DNA of 64,000 nt from Platerodrilus igneus. Lineage: Eukaryota > Arthropoda > Insecta > Coleoptera > Lycidae. The DNA lies in NCBI GenBank assembly GCA_036346225.1, contig JARFIW010001185.1, positions 62,001 through 126,000 of the forward strand. The letters are read 5' to 3'. Position 1 is the first letter of the stretch. The number at the start of each line of letters is the position of its first letter. Positions 24,775-37,890 of the stretch are shown in pieces. The notes under the pieces are model-generated. The model was not told where the DNA came from and ran no database searches. It saw only the letters and a list, made by a program, of their open reading frames with translations. Position numbers and translations under genes: made by a program.

Positions 24775-25399
24775 CTATGAACTACAGAAACTATCGTGCC
24801 CCGACGTTGGGCCGCATATAAATTTGCTATGAATTAACTGGAACTCTCGTTCGCCGACTTTGTGCCGTCTAATAAATACCTTGATATGATAACGCCGTAC
24901 TCGGTATTAATGGAGTTTTCTTACTTGACTCCACCTCTGTTTAAATGATCAAATTACACTCCCACTAATTTTATTATTCTGCCTCGACTAGCTTTTATTT
25001 TAAATTATAAAATGAAGTTAATTAATTTTATATAATGAAAACAAATATTATGTACAGGTTTTAAAAATTATTAAAATACACTTTTTAATCAATCAATATT
25101 GTAAGTCTTATTTATCTCAAAAATCATAAGCTTTGCAATCAATCTAAAGTCATCAAAAACTGTTCTTTTTTTTATCAAAGAATCCTAGAATGTTCAAAAC
25201 CCTTTCATTATATTACGTACTTTCTACGTATGCAAAGTTCGTTGCTGACTCTGTTACACTAGTTTATATTAATTAAACAAATTCAATATTCAAATTCAAA
25301 TAGAAAAAAATGTCTTAAAACTAAAAAGATCTAGCCTGGTCTGTTTACTTCGTGCTTCTTTATTTCTTTTTTGCAACTCAAAATTGTACCAAGACTATC

Positions 25400-25770
25400 G
25401 ACGCATCCATTATCAACCAACATCAATTAGAATTTTCCATGCATTATTATACCATTCATTTGGATCATTAACATCGTATTCAAAATTATTCTCTACCAAT
25501 TCGGAATTATTATATACCCATTTGAAATATTATCTATCCACACGCTTGAATTATTACATTTGAATTATTGTCATCACTCTCTGGATTATTATTATTAAAC
25601 TTATATTTATTATCGTCATCCGACTTAGATTTATTATCGTCCAACTTAGAATTATTGTCGTCCCTCTGGATTATTCTCACCAGCCTCAGAATTATTCTCA
25701 CCAGCCTCAGATAATTACATCTATCCACACATTTGGAATCTTTTATATCTATCCACTTGCATTTATTGTC
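25400..25770. repeat. Degenerate minisatellite
   Basis: Irregular repeats of a roughly 17-25 bp unit containing GAATTATT or GGATTATT joined by CATC, CACC or CGTC spacers (for example CAGAATTATTCTCACCAGCC near 25690). Its minus-strand frame (Asp/Asn/Lys-rich) is a by-product. Confidence 0.65.
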
Positions 25771-26639
25771 ATCAGCCTCAGAGCGTTAATCGGCAATAGA
25801 ATTCTTCATATTCGTAGCACTATCTGTCACTAAACAATTTTTACTATTTCAAATATTATTATTACGCGTTACTCTTAATTCAGGGTAACACAGCTTGGCC
25901 TTGTTGAGTTGAAAACTGAGCTCCGTTATCATTGCTCGCTGTTAATATATGGGTATGCCCCCCTTTGACTGTGGGTTTGGCTTACTAATCTTGACCAATG
26001 AGGTCTTCGTATTTCCTACACTTAAAGTAGTTTTCTGATGTAACATTGTTGGCTTTTCGAGTAATTGTTGTTTGCTTACAGATGCTTTGTTATCAGACCA
26101 TGCGGTGTTTTGAGAAAATAATCGCTTTTCCATATTATACCAAAATACCTGATGCAATTTGAATTTCAATTTTCATGTACGTTTATTTCTTTACGCATTT
26201 TTAATTACCTTTACTATTAAAAATTGTTGATTGTTTCTACGCACTTACAAAACTTCTATAAGTTTTATCTCTTATTTCCGTATTACGTTATGATTAATTC
26301 GAATCCTTTTCAATGCGTGTTTAATTACATGAACTATGCTTTCTTCTAAATACGCGTGCTTCTACTGAAAAATATAGTTATTTGCCTTACTTAAAATTAC
26401 TAAAGCTCTATATACCGGGTGTTAAATATTTGTTATTTACCTAATGCATGAATTACTTATTTCCATGCTAACTATGCGTCTTATTGTGTTTATTTGCGTC
26501 GCTTAAAACTACTCATACTCTATATACAAGGTGTTAACTGCTTACTATTTACAAACTATCCCAATTACTCAATTTTCTACTAAATAAATGCAGTTTTCTG
26601 CTTCCTATTATAATTTCTGGTTACTAAACGACCAGTGCT

Positions 26640-26765
26640 ATAAAATATACCCTTAAGCAACCCCTTATCACAGCATTATATATATATATATGTATATATA
26701 TATACACACATACACACCCACACACACACATACACACACACATACACACACCTTCACATTCACGC
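26640..26765. repeat. Repeat end with (TA)n and (CA)n tracts
   Basis: ATATACCCTTAAGCAACCCCTTATCACAGCA..(TA)n at 26646-26690 is matched by ATATACCCTTAAATTACCTTCTTATCACAACA..(TA)n at 31444-31490, so both are ends of one unidentified repeat. A (CA)n tract at 26704-26752 follows and may be the tail of the LINE fragment at 26811. Confidence 0.6.
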
Positions 26766-26799
26766 ATGCATTCGCATCAGGCAGAAACAAGACTGTGGA

Positions 26800-27510
26800 G
26801 TTTTAGCAAATTATGAACGGCTGTTAGTGTCTTTGATGAGATAATCATACAATAATTCACGAAATTGTGTTTTTGAGTGGGCGTTCCTAATATTTTGTGG
26901 AATAGAATTCCAGAGAAGCGAACCTGTGACAAAGAACGAAGAGTGGTACATTTGAGAATGATGGATAGGAATAGATAGTACATCCATTTGCCTGGTATGG
27001 TAAGTCCTGCTTGAAAGTAGGGAAAACTGCGATGATAAATATGACGGCGACTGTTGTATCAGTAGTTTATAAATAAAAATAGCTAGATGAAGTTTGCGTC
27101 TTACATCAAGCTTAAGCCAATTTAATTGAGAGTGGAAAATGCTAACTCTGGCGTAATACTTTAAATCAAAAGTATAACGAATGCATGTATTTTGAACAAG
27201 CTGTAAGCGCATACGAAGGTCTGAACATAAATTTGTATAAATTAAGTCACAATAATCGAAATGGGGTAGTATAACAGCTTGAACTAGCATCTGTTTGAGT
27301 TTAAGTGGTAAAAAACACTTTAGTCGCTTAAGTGTGTGAAGAGTTAAAACAACTTTTTTATAGACGTCAGATATATGAGTGCGCCAGGTTCAATTAAAAT
27401 TTAAAAGGATTTCAAGATTTTTAACGTTAGAAGATGTGGTGATAATTGATTTGTCTAGCAGTAAAGGAGGAACATCATCAAGGTTAAGTTTGTTTATCAT
27501 TTTTTGCATC
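26800..27510 (-). pseudogene. Non-LTR retrotransposon RT C-terminus (Jockey/CR1-like fragment)
   Basis: Read from about 27510 down to 26800 on the minus strand. One frame, broken only by a stop near 27391, gives a post-catalytic RT thumb/C-terminal region: NVKNLEILLNFN, a WRTHISDVYKKV stretch, VILPHFDYCDLIY, LVQNTCIRYTF and a final SLLWNSIPQNIR. The DYCD..Y and LQ..QN.C.R patterns are typical of Jockey/CR1-group LINEs and differ from the RTE-like family above. The catalytic FADD part is absent (5' truncation). A (CA)n/(TA)n tract lies just beyond the 3' end. Confidence 0.75.
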
Positions 27511-27544
27511 CCCATGTGACCCTGATCTAAGATCCAATACTTTA

Positions 27545-27915
27545 GCAATAAATCACTTCATTCTGACATATTGTCAGATCAGGAACGTTGCGAGGAGACA
27601 GCTGTAAAGCCAACACAAGATGGTTCTAACAAAAATTTTCAGCTTGGACAGTTTGTGCTTGTACAATGCCTAACTGTCTTAGGTAAACGAAACTTGCTAT
27701 ATGCAGAGCAAATTATTGAGAAAACTGATAACCATAATTGTGAAGTAAGCTTTTTACGAAAAATAAGCCGGAAAAAGAAAACTTACTTTACCTCTCCGGC
27801 TATTGAGGATAGGGCCTTAGTTAATTCTACAAGAAATCTAAAAATATTAGAGGAGAGGAATCTTAGAAGAGGTAGATACAAATCTTTAAACGTTAACTGC
27901 ATTGAAATTTCGTAA
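27545..27915 (+). pseudogene. C-terminal fragment resembling an arthropod DDE transposase tail
   Basis: Open frame of about 114 codons: a QLGQFVLVQCLTVLGKRNLL segment, then CEVSFLRKISRKKKTYF and an IEDRALVNSTRNLKIL end. The FVLV...Y...I....CEV.FLRK layout occurs at the C-termini of arthropod transposase-like proteins, probably of the pogo/jerky type. The flanking CATGTGACCCTGATCTAAGATCCAATACT (27512-27540) recurs near 34313-34341, so it belongs to a dispersed element. The assignment is tentative; no catalytic residues are present. Confidence 0.45.
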
Positions 27916-30900
27916 ATTATTTAATTACATAAAGTAACTGTTATTCAAAGCGTACATAATTTAGCATAATGGAGTATAAAACTTTAACATTAGTTAACCA
28001 TGCAAAGTTATACCATAAGATAGGAAAGTGTTGTCGATAAACAAGTTACAACGGCTAAGGGTTCGAAGAAAGACCGTGCAAGCAAACAAAACATTTCTAG
28101 TAAGAATTGAACGTTGAAAATATGTTCTTGGTATTAATTTACAAGCTTGAAGATAAGTATCAAGGATTTCTACTTAAAGGATCGTTATAAACGAACAACA
28201 AGTCTATTTGGAGTAGGACGTTGAAGGTTGAATTCAAATATTGATCGATATTAGATAGAGAGGCCGTGTTTTAGCAAGTATTAAAATGAGACAAAATTTA
28301 GGTGTCCGTTGACTTTGAAGCGACTAGGGGAGACAAGGTGAAATAGATGCAGCGTGTTAGGTGTAGAATGTGGAGTGGTTGACTTCTACAAAGACTAATA
28401 TAATGGGCATATGAGAAACAGAGATAGTTGGTTGGACTCCACATGTAAAAAGGGTATTGACGATACTCAAGAGAGGGCAGATGTTGTTAAGATATTATCG
28501 TACTTGTAAATAAGGTATATATACGTAAAAAGATATAAAATACGGGTTAGATAAGGATACAATAAACTGGTAACAGGCATAAAGAATATAAGAGGGGTAC
28601 AAAATAGAAAACAGAACATTTTCGTATGTAAGTTAGAGCGAGGTGACCGTATACACGCGTATTCGAGAGGTGTGTTTTAGATGCTTGTGTGTGTGTCAGT
28701 AGACGAGAGACTTTAACGAATTCGATAGCCGTTGTAAATTTTAATTAGATTTTCGAAGTAACCCGTTTATTTTGTGTTTAAAATTCTTAGATTTTCTAGA
28801 CGGTTGGCATACGACTGCCAATTTTCCAAAGAAGTGCTGAAAATTAACGGTGAGATTTTTGGAATCGACGACAGTTGAGTGTTGTTTGTGCATATTGTTT
28901 TTGGAATTATGTTGACCGTTGTACAAATTTACAAAGAAAGCTTGTTTTTGGTAATGGTGTGTTTTAGGAAGTTATACTAGTCGGGAGGGGGGGGGGGGGG
29001 CATTTTTGGTCTATATAAACCATCGGGAGGCTGTAAGAAGTTTTCTAATAATTTTCATCCAAGCATTGCTTTCAAAAACATTAGTAACTGGGTTAAGCCA
29101 AAAGTGAGTTTGATATTTTAATTAAAATTAATTAAACATGCACAAGTTGGTGTAATGTTAAAATAGCAGTTTTAAATTTTTAAAAATATACTTTGAAAAA
29201 ACGAAGCATGATGAAATGTAAGTAGAGACTACTTTATTATTTTGGTTGTTGGTGCTTGTTGAGCACTTAAATGGAGTAATGGATGTTGTTGTAACTTAGC
29301 CGATGTATGGAGGATTGGAATTACCATAGATTGTATGAATAGAAGGTGTGAGTCAACTTGGGGTGATTCCTGTACGTGCAGTTGTTGATGGGAGCTACGT
29401 CAGCGATGGTTTAATGGCAGATAACTGTTTGTGCTACATTTCAGGTAACTGATTTTTTGTAAAAACATTTGCCTTCTGTGATTATTTGGTATTTTGACAT
29501 TCTATGCTTTTTGGGGTGTACTTTGTTGAATTTTCTGCACAAAAGAATTGATTATTTAATAATTATAATGAATTATTTGAAAATGTTAATGTAGAAATTG
29601 GTATTATAAAATAATTGTGTAATATCTGCTTATATAAAAAGTAAACGGGTTATAGGTGATTTTAGTGCGAAAATGAGCACTCGTGTATAAAAAGGTTTAT
29701 TATGAGCTCTTATTAGACCAGGGATTTAAAGTAAGGTTTATGGTTAAGCCCAGATTCGTTCAATAGTTATTGATGAACATAGGTAAATCTCAAAATTTAA
29801 TATTTAAAAAGAATTATTTTAAAGTGAGGATGGTTGTTATGTAATCTATGTGTGAATTAATAACAATAAGACGAAAATTTTTGGGTATTAAATTTTCTGT
29901 TAGAATGAATTGTGATAACAGTTTGTGGTCGAGTTTTCTTTTTAACTTTTTAACGTTCGAATGACCTTTCTATTTTTATAAATTCTCAAAAAATTTTTGA
30001 TGATCCTCACAAATGCTTTGATATAAATAATAGAAAATGTTAAACAAAAATTGAAAATACAGTCTTATACTAATAATGGATTATAAATCTCTGACCTGTG
30101 TTTTCTCTGCTTGTTTCCTGGAACTGCCTCTAAATGTGAATGGTCAGCACCCATGGATTGTTTCTAATTTGATTCTCTGTTCCCACTTCTCCCACTTAAT
30201 TCTTAGCGTAGTTTCCTTAACGTGTTGACCAGAATAGATACTTAAATTTACTTGAATTCTCCCTTCGGATTTTACCCAGATTTAGGTTTAGTTTTATTTT
30301 AATTTTTATAGCCTGCTTATTCTCTATAATTACTTGGAATGACTTGTAGTGTGCTTGTAGTTTAATTTCAAGTCTTCTTAAATTTGAATTGGAATTCATA
30401 CTTAGTTATTTGAAGCTTATTTAGAAGTTTATACGTCATTACTTGAAGTTCCTTCGTAGCTTATTTGGAGCTCTAAATTCTTAAATATTAGAATTATATT
30501 TAATTAATAATTTACCTCACGTTTCTAAAAGCAAACTGCCGCTTCTATTGTATTTATTGACACTTGACTTTGCACTTTGATTTCACTCAATCATTTATTT
30601 TACTAAGTTCACTTTGCGTAGTAATTTACGTTTCACTGACGTTTTTAGCGCCTTGGTTGTAGAGATACTGGATGTTTACAAGGTCCGCGTCCTATTTAAA
30701 AACTCCGCCCGCGTATTCTTCCTATTAGTTTTCCTCGCGTGTTTGTTGATTAAGGCGTTGCATCTTGCGCTATCACTACAGGACTCTGGTATTTCTCCAA
30801 ATTTCCTGTCCAGACTCTTAGTAAAACGCATTATTTCTCACCCAGGCGTTCTATATTATGTAGCATATTTCTCAGAAAATCCAAATTTTTATTACATTTT

Positions 30901-31430
30901 ATCACGTCGTCTTGTTTGTGTTTGCTATAGTTCAAATTTTATCACAATCACGGACCGTTTGTAATTTATTGTTTATTACTCCAAATATGTTGGATTTTAT
31001 GAAAATACAATGTCTTTGGTCACGTATTAACATTTCTATAATGACGTATTTGAATGCGTTTACTTATTTATGCGTCAATATTTTGAATGGTGTTATTATA
31101 TAGCTAGGATGCCAGGTTGTTTACCTTTACAGATTGTATGTATATTTTGATAAAACTCGTTGCGTTGAAAACATTACTTTTGCTTGTTTCTTTTTAATTC
31201 TAGATTTGTATATTTAATTTAATACGTATTATACGACGTACAAGTTATTATTCTTGCTAAATATAATCTTCTAGTTGCAAAATAAGCATTCCTTTTATGA
31301 ATTAAATTAGGTGTGATTTATATACAGTGTGCTCGGTATTGACTTTATGTAAAATTGTTGATTTACTCCCATTTAATGATGGAATTGTTTGGTTTTCAAA
31401 ACGATAACAATGTTTACATGTATCTTACGA
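27916..31430. other. Low-information region, nothing recognised
   Basis: AT-rich sequence with scattered short open frames lacking recognisable domains. A run of 13 G is at 28988-29000. Around 30600-31100 the sequence is pyrimidine-rich and resembles an old repeat. Confidence 0.4.
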
Positions 31431-31443
31431 CCCCTATCACTTA

Positions 31444-31469
31444 ATATACCCTTAAATTACCTTCTTATC

Positions 31470-31519
<50 letters not shown>
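31444..31519. repeat. Repeat end plus (TA)n microsatellite
   Basis: TATACCCTTAAATTACCTTCTTATCACAACA precedes the AT tract at 31476-31519, the same arrangement as at 26646-26705. Confidence 0.7.
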
Positions 31520-31521
<2 letters not shown>

Positions 31522-32241
31522 CCGTGCATCCTCTTTTTGAGCCCTATTGTTGTGAACTTACCAAATTATCACCTAAATTAGTTTTAATTCGAATTTATTT
31601 ATTACGATAAATTCTAGTTAGATACTCTCTAAAGATGCCTTCCATAAGTGACGCCACGCGGCTAGCTCTTCTGACTGTTTCTTCAGGGATAATCACCACG
31701 GCTGCTCATCAACTCACCAATTCAGGACTACCCTTCTATTTAAAAATAAGAAAAAATAATCCGACTAACCAAGAGTACATCCTATTTTATTCTGACACAA
31801 TGAAAATGAAAACCGCAAAAATCTCAATATTTACATAACGGGTCAACATCAAATATTTAATTCTCCTCTTCAATATTAAATATCATCATTTTAATACAAC
31901 AAAGATTTTCAGATTTAACTATATTCATATGCTCATTTTAAAGTAGAAGGGCCTATACCAGAACCTTACTTTACTTTCTCCTGGTCTATTTTGAGCTTAG
32001 TATAAACTTTTCTTAATATGCGTGCAAAATCTCAGCACTGAAAAATTACTAAAAAAAGACCCCGTTTACCTTTTACATATGCAAAATATTCACAATTATA
32101 TTATGTACATTTATTTACATTTTTAAATTTTTAAATCCTCGCAAAGGCAAATAGTTTTATTTTATGTTCATAAAAATACACCCCAAAATCACTGATATTT
32201 TAAACAAAAATTAAATACCACAACAACAGTTTTAAAAAATG

Positions 32242-32308
<67 letters not shown>

Positions 32309-32929
32309 CGGTGGATTTCTATGTTTAAATCAATGTACACAATTCAAATAATTATTTATTTGTAGGTACCCTGTATATAAAAACCAATTTCAAATTTAAA
32401 ACGTATAATTAAATGTAAAATAATATAGGTTTAATTTTTTTTTTGTTTCAATTTAGAACTAGAATAATAATTAATTACTAATAAGATCAATGGCAAGCTT
32501 AAAAATAGTGTATAAATGTGTTATTATAAAAGCTTTTCATGTTGAACGTAAGGTAAAAATCGTTAATTTACGCGAGGAAGGTGAATTTTAAACATTTACA
32601 GTCTAATATTTTTTGAAAATTTGAAATATTTGACCGATTTATTTCTATATGTTTTTTGTATGAATTATCCAATCACATAAAAGTAAGAAGTGGTCAACAA
32701 ACTTGTTAAATATGTGTGGTTCACTTTCTCACAAATATGGGGTGAAGTGCACCACTATTTAAAAGTAAATAAAAATATGATTTCGTCAATTATAGTGAAT
32801 TTTTGTATCGTAATCATTAGATATAGTATCATTCCATATATATTATTAGGTTCGCATGGTTTTGTGCAAAATTAATCTAATTACGTTCAAAAAACCATCA
32901 AAAAGTAGTCCATACCATTAACGGCTGTA
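31520..32929. other. AT-rich sequence with interrupted (TA)n at 32240-32307
   Basis: A 67-codon frame begins at 31635 (MPSISDATRLALLTVSSG) but I recognise no domain in it. The remainder is simple AT-rich DNA. Confidence 0.4.
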
Positions 32930-33535
32930 TAAATGCAAAGAGGGCCATTTACAGCCGAGTGTTATGCCAACGATTCTATGTGGAATCGAAACTTGGGTTT
33001 GGCAGAAGAAGCATATTAGTCGTATAAATATTGCAGGAATGAGGTTTGTTAGAAGTGTGTTCGAAAAACATTAAGAGTGTCAAACGAATGGGTCGGAATA
33101 GAGTGTGGGGTGCAAGTGACCCTTATGGAGTTGAGTGAGCGAAGCACAATTATATGCTTTGGATATAGAAAAGAATGAATGAGGTTAGACTTACCAAGCG
33201 TATATATACAAGTAAAATAACTGGTAGAGCTGCAAGAGGAAGACCACATAAAGGATGGTTGGATCTAAGAGAGGAGGTTCTGAAATAACGACACGTAAGA
33301 AGTCTTACCAATATAAGAGTGTGCCAAAAATAATGTATAAATGTCGCAGAGGCAAAGGGAGTGTAAGGGCCTAAGGAATGTAGAGAAAGATTGTGAATGG
33401 TGTTGGGAGTAAAAGTAGTGTAGTAGTCTAGGGTTCTACACTGCATATCCCCCCCAGGAAGAGGTGTTAGGTTATGTTACACCGAAAAGGAATACCGCGC
33501 TTTGCTGATTGATTGATTGTTTGATTGATAAAATA
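32930..33535 (+). pseudogene. LINE reverse transcriptase C-terminal fragment with GATT-repeat tail
   Basis: Frames in 32950-33300 can be read as a decayed LINE C-terminus: LCGIETWVWQKKH, a NIAGMRFVRSVF block and ITGRAARGRPHKGWLDL. This resembles the region after the RT domain in several LINE clades. The segment ends in GATTGATTGATTGTTTGATTGATAAA (33509-33534), a simple-repeat tail. It is a different family from the RTE-like copies (whose tail is ATG/ATGATG). It is truncated at both coding ends. Confidence 0.6.
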
Positions 33536-33660
33536 TATGTTGATATTTAATATATAAATTATATATACATTTCAAAGTTTTTTAGATTCAATAAAGTTTA
33601 CAAGAAGTATGTTCTTTTTTCTACCAGCACTGAATATTTGACTGTGATCTTAAGTATGAA

Positions 33661-33839
33661 TTAAACTGGACATTGACTAATATGTATACATCGTCCATTT
33701 TCATCTAAAACATAGTCCAATTCGCAAACGCATCCGGGTTTCTTGCAATCTGCAGCACAGCCGAACGATTCCTTGTAGTTTTCGCAAGTAAATGGACAGG
33801 GAAGTGTACAGTCTCTATAGACCTCGTTCCGACCACAAT
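33661..33839 (-). CDS. TIL-domain protease inhibitor-like secreted protein, last coding exon
   Basis: Host exon on the minus strand. The acceptor TTATTTTCCAG ends at 33840; the coding exon runs 33839 to the TAA at 33663-33661. It encodes a complete trypsin inhibitor-like (TIL) domain: CGRNEVYRDCTLPCPFTC, then an F-G-C / A-D-C pair, a PGCVCELDYVLDENGRC stretch and a final SQCP. It has exactly ten cysteines in TIL order (five disulfides expected). Known members are secreted inhibitors of serine proteases or domains of larger cysteine-rich proteins. The exon begins with two bases of an Asp codon (phase 1 intron), compatible with the donor at 40071. No mobile-element similarity is seen. Confidence 0.8.
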
Positions 33840-34154
33840 CTGGAAAATAATAAGAGATTAAAAGCTTACTTTTGTTGGTCTTTTAATAAACAAATCACTG
33901 ACAAAATTATACTAAAATGTGAACATTTTCAAGTTGGCGTACTTTAAATTTGTTATACAGTAAGTAACAGCGGTTTTGTATGATATAGTCTGAATATTAA
34001 ACATCTGCTTTGTTAACACAAAATTGTTGCCCTGCGAAGTTTAATGTGGTTGGTTAAGTGACGTTACATTGAATATTTTTGCATTCTTTTTAACCTAATC
34101 TTATAAAAGTAAAAAACCTCATCACGTTGCTAGTCGACGTCAGTAAATTCACGA

Positions 34155-34350
34155 TCCTCACTTGGGTGCGCTTTTTAAATAAGTTATTTCTACATATAGT
34201 ACAGGCTCCTTAAAGAGCACGTATGCTAGCTACATCAAAGTAAGTAATATCATTTTAATTATTATATTGCTTTTATATTAACAATACTAAAGATGCAGCT
34301 ACTACTAATCGTCATGTGACTCGGATATAAGATCCAATACTCTATACGAC
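34155..34350 (+). repeat. Second copy of the repeat at 22772, with a 52-53 bp extra block
   Basis: Matches 22772-22890 but contains an extra segment (34240-34292) that starts GTAAGT and ends AAAG. It continues into CATGTGAC..GAT.TAAGATCCAATACT, also present at 27512. It is therefore a pogo-like transposon fragment inside the inhibitor gene intron. Confidence 0.6.
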
Positions 34351-34859
34351 CATTCAAAGTAAGGACTTTTTCTTGTCTGTCTTAATGTTTTAAAAGTACC
34401 TTATTATCAACATAAATGAAGCAACTGTGTTTCCACTCCAAAATACTAAATCAGCTTATTTATTCAAAATTCAAAAATGACAACACTGAACAAACGCCAT
34501 CTGTTTTACAAAATTAACCTAATATGTGATGCTGACGACACTGCCGTTTCTAAGCATTCTAATAAAGTAAATATTTTTCCAATTACAATAATAACTATCA
34601 CTAAATTACACGTCATCTTCCCCTGACCCCACTTCCTAATAATTATTCCATGATATAATCATTAAATATTCAGGACATTTAAACATCCCTACGTGGTCTG
34701 TCGAGAGAAGAAGTGATGCCATCATTACCACCAGTATCTGCCATAATCGGTTAGGTATCTGTAACTTTATGTGGACATTGTTGGACAACACCAGGTTCTT
34801 GGCTTTGATTTTCTAAGGTGTACTTTAATTCTCCGATATTTTTTCGATCCTATATCAAT
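34351..34859. other. Intronic sequence, nothing recognised
   Basis: Lies between the repeat at 34155 and the Gypsy remnant. It may be the decayed 3' part of the Gypsy element, but I cannot support that from sequence. Confidence 0.35.
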
Positions 34860-36016
34860 TAAATATTAGCGGTGTTCAGCATTGTATTTTTCTACAATAG
34901 TTGATAAATGGCACTGGTTGTTTCTTTGATATACAGCATTCTTCCCATTTCCAAACTCTGATCTATAACGACTATTTTACTTATAATAATCTTTATATAA
35001 TTCATTTCTCCTTTACAAATTGTTTTTAAATTTTTTAAGTTTTAATTTTTGGGTTTCAACTACAAGTAAGTTAGTTTTAAGATTTCTCTCTAATAATAAC
35101 TGTGCGGGTGATCTTTTTAAGCTTGCGATGGTGTTTTTGTAATCCCACCTGCAAATCATCACAACTTTCGCAAAATATTTTTGGCCGTTTGAACAAACCC
35201 TTTTGCTAGTTCAATGAATTTTAAATAGCAGGAGCTGCTGGTTTTAAATTCAAACTCAAACCCTCTTGCAAAAAAATTTCAACATTCATATGACATATAT
35301 GGCATATTTTTTACAATCACAGTATCTGGTACTCCTTATGTACAGAAAAACCTGTTTGAAAGCTGAAATAACATTGCAACTTTGTCTTGTTTTTAAAGAC
35401 AACATTTCTAACCATTTTATAAGATAATCTGCATCATCATGATTATTAGGTCTTCAGTCCTGGAACTAGTTAGACGCGTACCCTCATTGTTTCCTGTGGA
35501 CTAACCTTCACATTTCCCTGAAATTTGCACGTTCTGCACCTATCACTATCTGCATGCGAAAGTGTGATTTCGGTATACCTTTACCTCTTTTTTCCTACCT
35601 CTGCTTGTGATATATTCCGTACTATTCCCCAAAAATGCCTTAGAACGTATCCTGCTCTTTTATATCTCCTATTTTTCTTGCTGTCCACAGATTTCTTTAT
35701 TCCTCTACTATTCTTATAACCTATTTGTTACTAACTTTGTTTGTCCATGCTACCATCCTCATACATCTGAAGCACAACATTTTAGAAAGCTTCTGTCTAC
35801 TGTCTACCTTCTGTCTACTTTTCCTATAACCACCATTTCATAGACGTACTGTGCTGTGCTCCACACGTATGCTTTGAACACTCTTCTTCCTGTTTCTATG
35901 TTTGTGGTCTTTGAACATAGCTGCTGTTCTTTCTTGTTTGATGTAGTTTGGTCACCTTCTACTGTTTTAGAATTCTGTACCCAATTTCCCAGATATTCAC
36001 TGGTATGTGAAAGGGG

Positions 36017-37890
36017 TCATCCCGACACGGTCCTTTTGAAAAATGTTAGACGAGCATTTTTTAGAAAAATACCCCCTCGTTCGGATGAGAAGTAGAATGG
36101 AGGTCCCGTGTGTGAGTGTTGTCACGCACGTAAAAGATCCCTACACTGAGAAAAGTGATTTGGTTGATACAACCAACTCTGTTGTTTTGAAGAGTAAAGC
36201 ATTTGATCAAGTATTTTTTAGTCGTTCTAAACGAAACTATATTCACTGAACCGCTTGCAGATGGCTAAACTAACATCAAAAATTGGTTGACTTAAATTTG
36301 TTTGTTTGAATGCATAATAACAGTTGGTTAATAAAAAATGCAAAAGTGAATTTCATTCAACATCAGTCGTATTTAATACAAACTAATATTGTCAACAAAT
36401 TTCATATTTTAGTCCAATACTACATTGATGTTGAAAAAAATCCATTTTAGTTAAATGAATGCTGGAAAAAGTGTCAAATGAACACGTTTTGTAACAAATT
36501 TAATATTTAAACAAACGTCTCTAGCTTGTTGATTTAAATAAACTACGATTGCCAAATCAAACGTCGACGTTATTTGTTGAACGCAACGGTATTGTACGTC
36601 TCCGATGCTATGTATTGGATGTACAGCGCGCGCACATTATATCTTTAATACACTGGTAACCTTCGACTTCGACACGTCAACATAGCGTCAAGCGTTACTT
36701 AGCATTGTTTATTGTGTTAGTTTCCATAAAAATATTTCAACTAACTGTAAAAATACATGGAAGATAAATTTAGTATGCTGTACTATGTTTAAATAAAATC
36801 TTTTCGTCTAAAAACACGTAAGTACATTTCTATAAATTAGTCTTATTGCCCATAACTAAATGCCGTTGTTTTTAGCATTTAACTATATAAGCGAACGTAT
36901 AACTTCAAAGATCAATGGCAACCTCAAGGAATAAACAAACTTTCAATAATCAGTGTCAGTTTTATAAAATTGAAGTGGAAGCTATACTGAAAATTATGCA
37001 CGATGAGCTAGAGTTAATGTAACATTCAAGGTGATTTGATTCAATATCCAACATGATAATGTGACTGAATGAAGTTATTTTAAATCAATATTTTTTTAAA
37101 ATCTGTTAGGGATAAACAAACTCATTTGTTGATCGCTAAGTTGTATTAAAAAAACTTCATTAAGCCGGAATCGATCAAGCTGGATATTGAATCAAACTAC
37201 CTTAGATGTTTAAACTAATTCTATTTCTAAACAATGTACGACGCAACGAAATGATTGATTTGACAGCTAAATGTTTCAATTCAACACAATAAAAGTTTGA
37301 TTAAACCAAAAATGTTATTACTTGAACCCTTATTAGCCACTTAGCTTAAGAATTATTATCTGCTCAACATATGGGTTAGTTAAACCAATGACGCTTTTTG
37401 GTTAGTTGAAAAATTTGAATAGTGTGTTTTAATGCTACAAACCCTTTCAAGTATTTGCTTCAATGATTTTTATATGTAAGTGGGATATTCAACGTGTTGA
37501 TTTAACATAACAGTTTATTTGATAAAAGTATTAAATAATTCAAATCAAACCTACAAGCAATTGAAGTAACGATACCTAACATTCAAATTACATTAATAGC
37601 GATTTGAGTAAATGCCATAATTATTGTGGTGAAAATTTAGGTTTGTTTGCTTCAACATCGGTTTTCCAACATTTTATTATGTTCTATTTAATGCATATAG
37701 ATCATTGTTTATATACAAACCAAAATTCTAATTGAATCAACTACTTTTCAGTTGAAGCAACAAAATCCTTTTCTCAGTGTACCTTGCTTGGAGCAGCAAG
37801 GGTTCGGTAAAATTCCCAATTTTAGGTAAAAAAACTCGCTTCCTGGCCAATGTAGTACCTTCAGGTGAAGCATTGGAAAATCATATGTAA
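36017..37890 (+). mobile_element. SINE inserted in the LINE fragment, itself split
   Basis: SINE body matching 1492-1788 and 45812-46065 but in plus orientation and 5'-truncated just after the tRNA-like B-box. The flanks GGTATGTGAAAGGGG (36002-36016) and GGTATGTGAAATGGG (37891-37905) form a 15-bp target duplication with one mismatch. The body is cut between 36143 and 37782 by a DNA element. Confidence 0.85.
36144..37779. mobile_element. Non-autonomous DNA transposon, 1636 bp, TA target duplication
   Basis: Starts CACTGAGAAAAG and ends CTTTTCTCAGTG, i.e. terminal inverted repeats, with a TA on each side (36142-36143 and 37780-37781). The intact SINE copy at 1492-1788 has CCCTACCTT at this spot, which is an exact empty site. 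The TA duplication fits the Tc1/mariner-type class or another TA-targeting superfamily. No transposase is present; the interior holds many imperfect TTGATTCAA/GTTGAA motifs. Confidence 0.85.

Noticed and set aside
25534..25728. Asp/Asn-rich protein on the minus strand
   Set aside because: Produced by a degenerate minisatellite.
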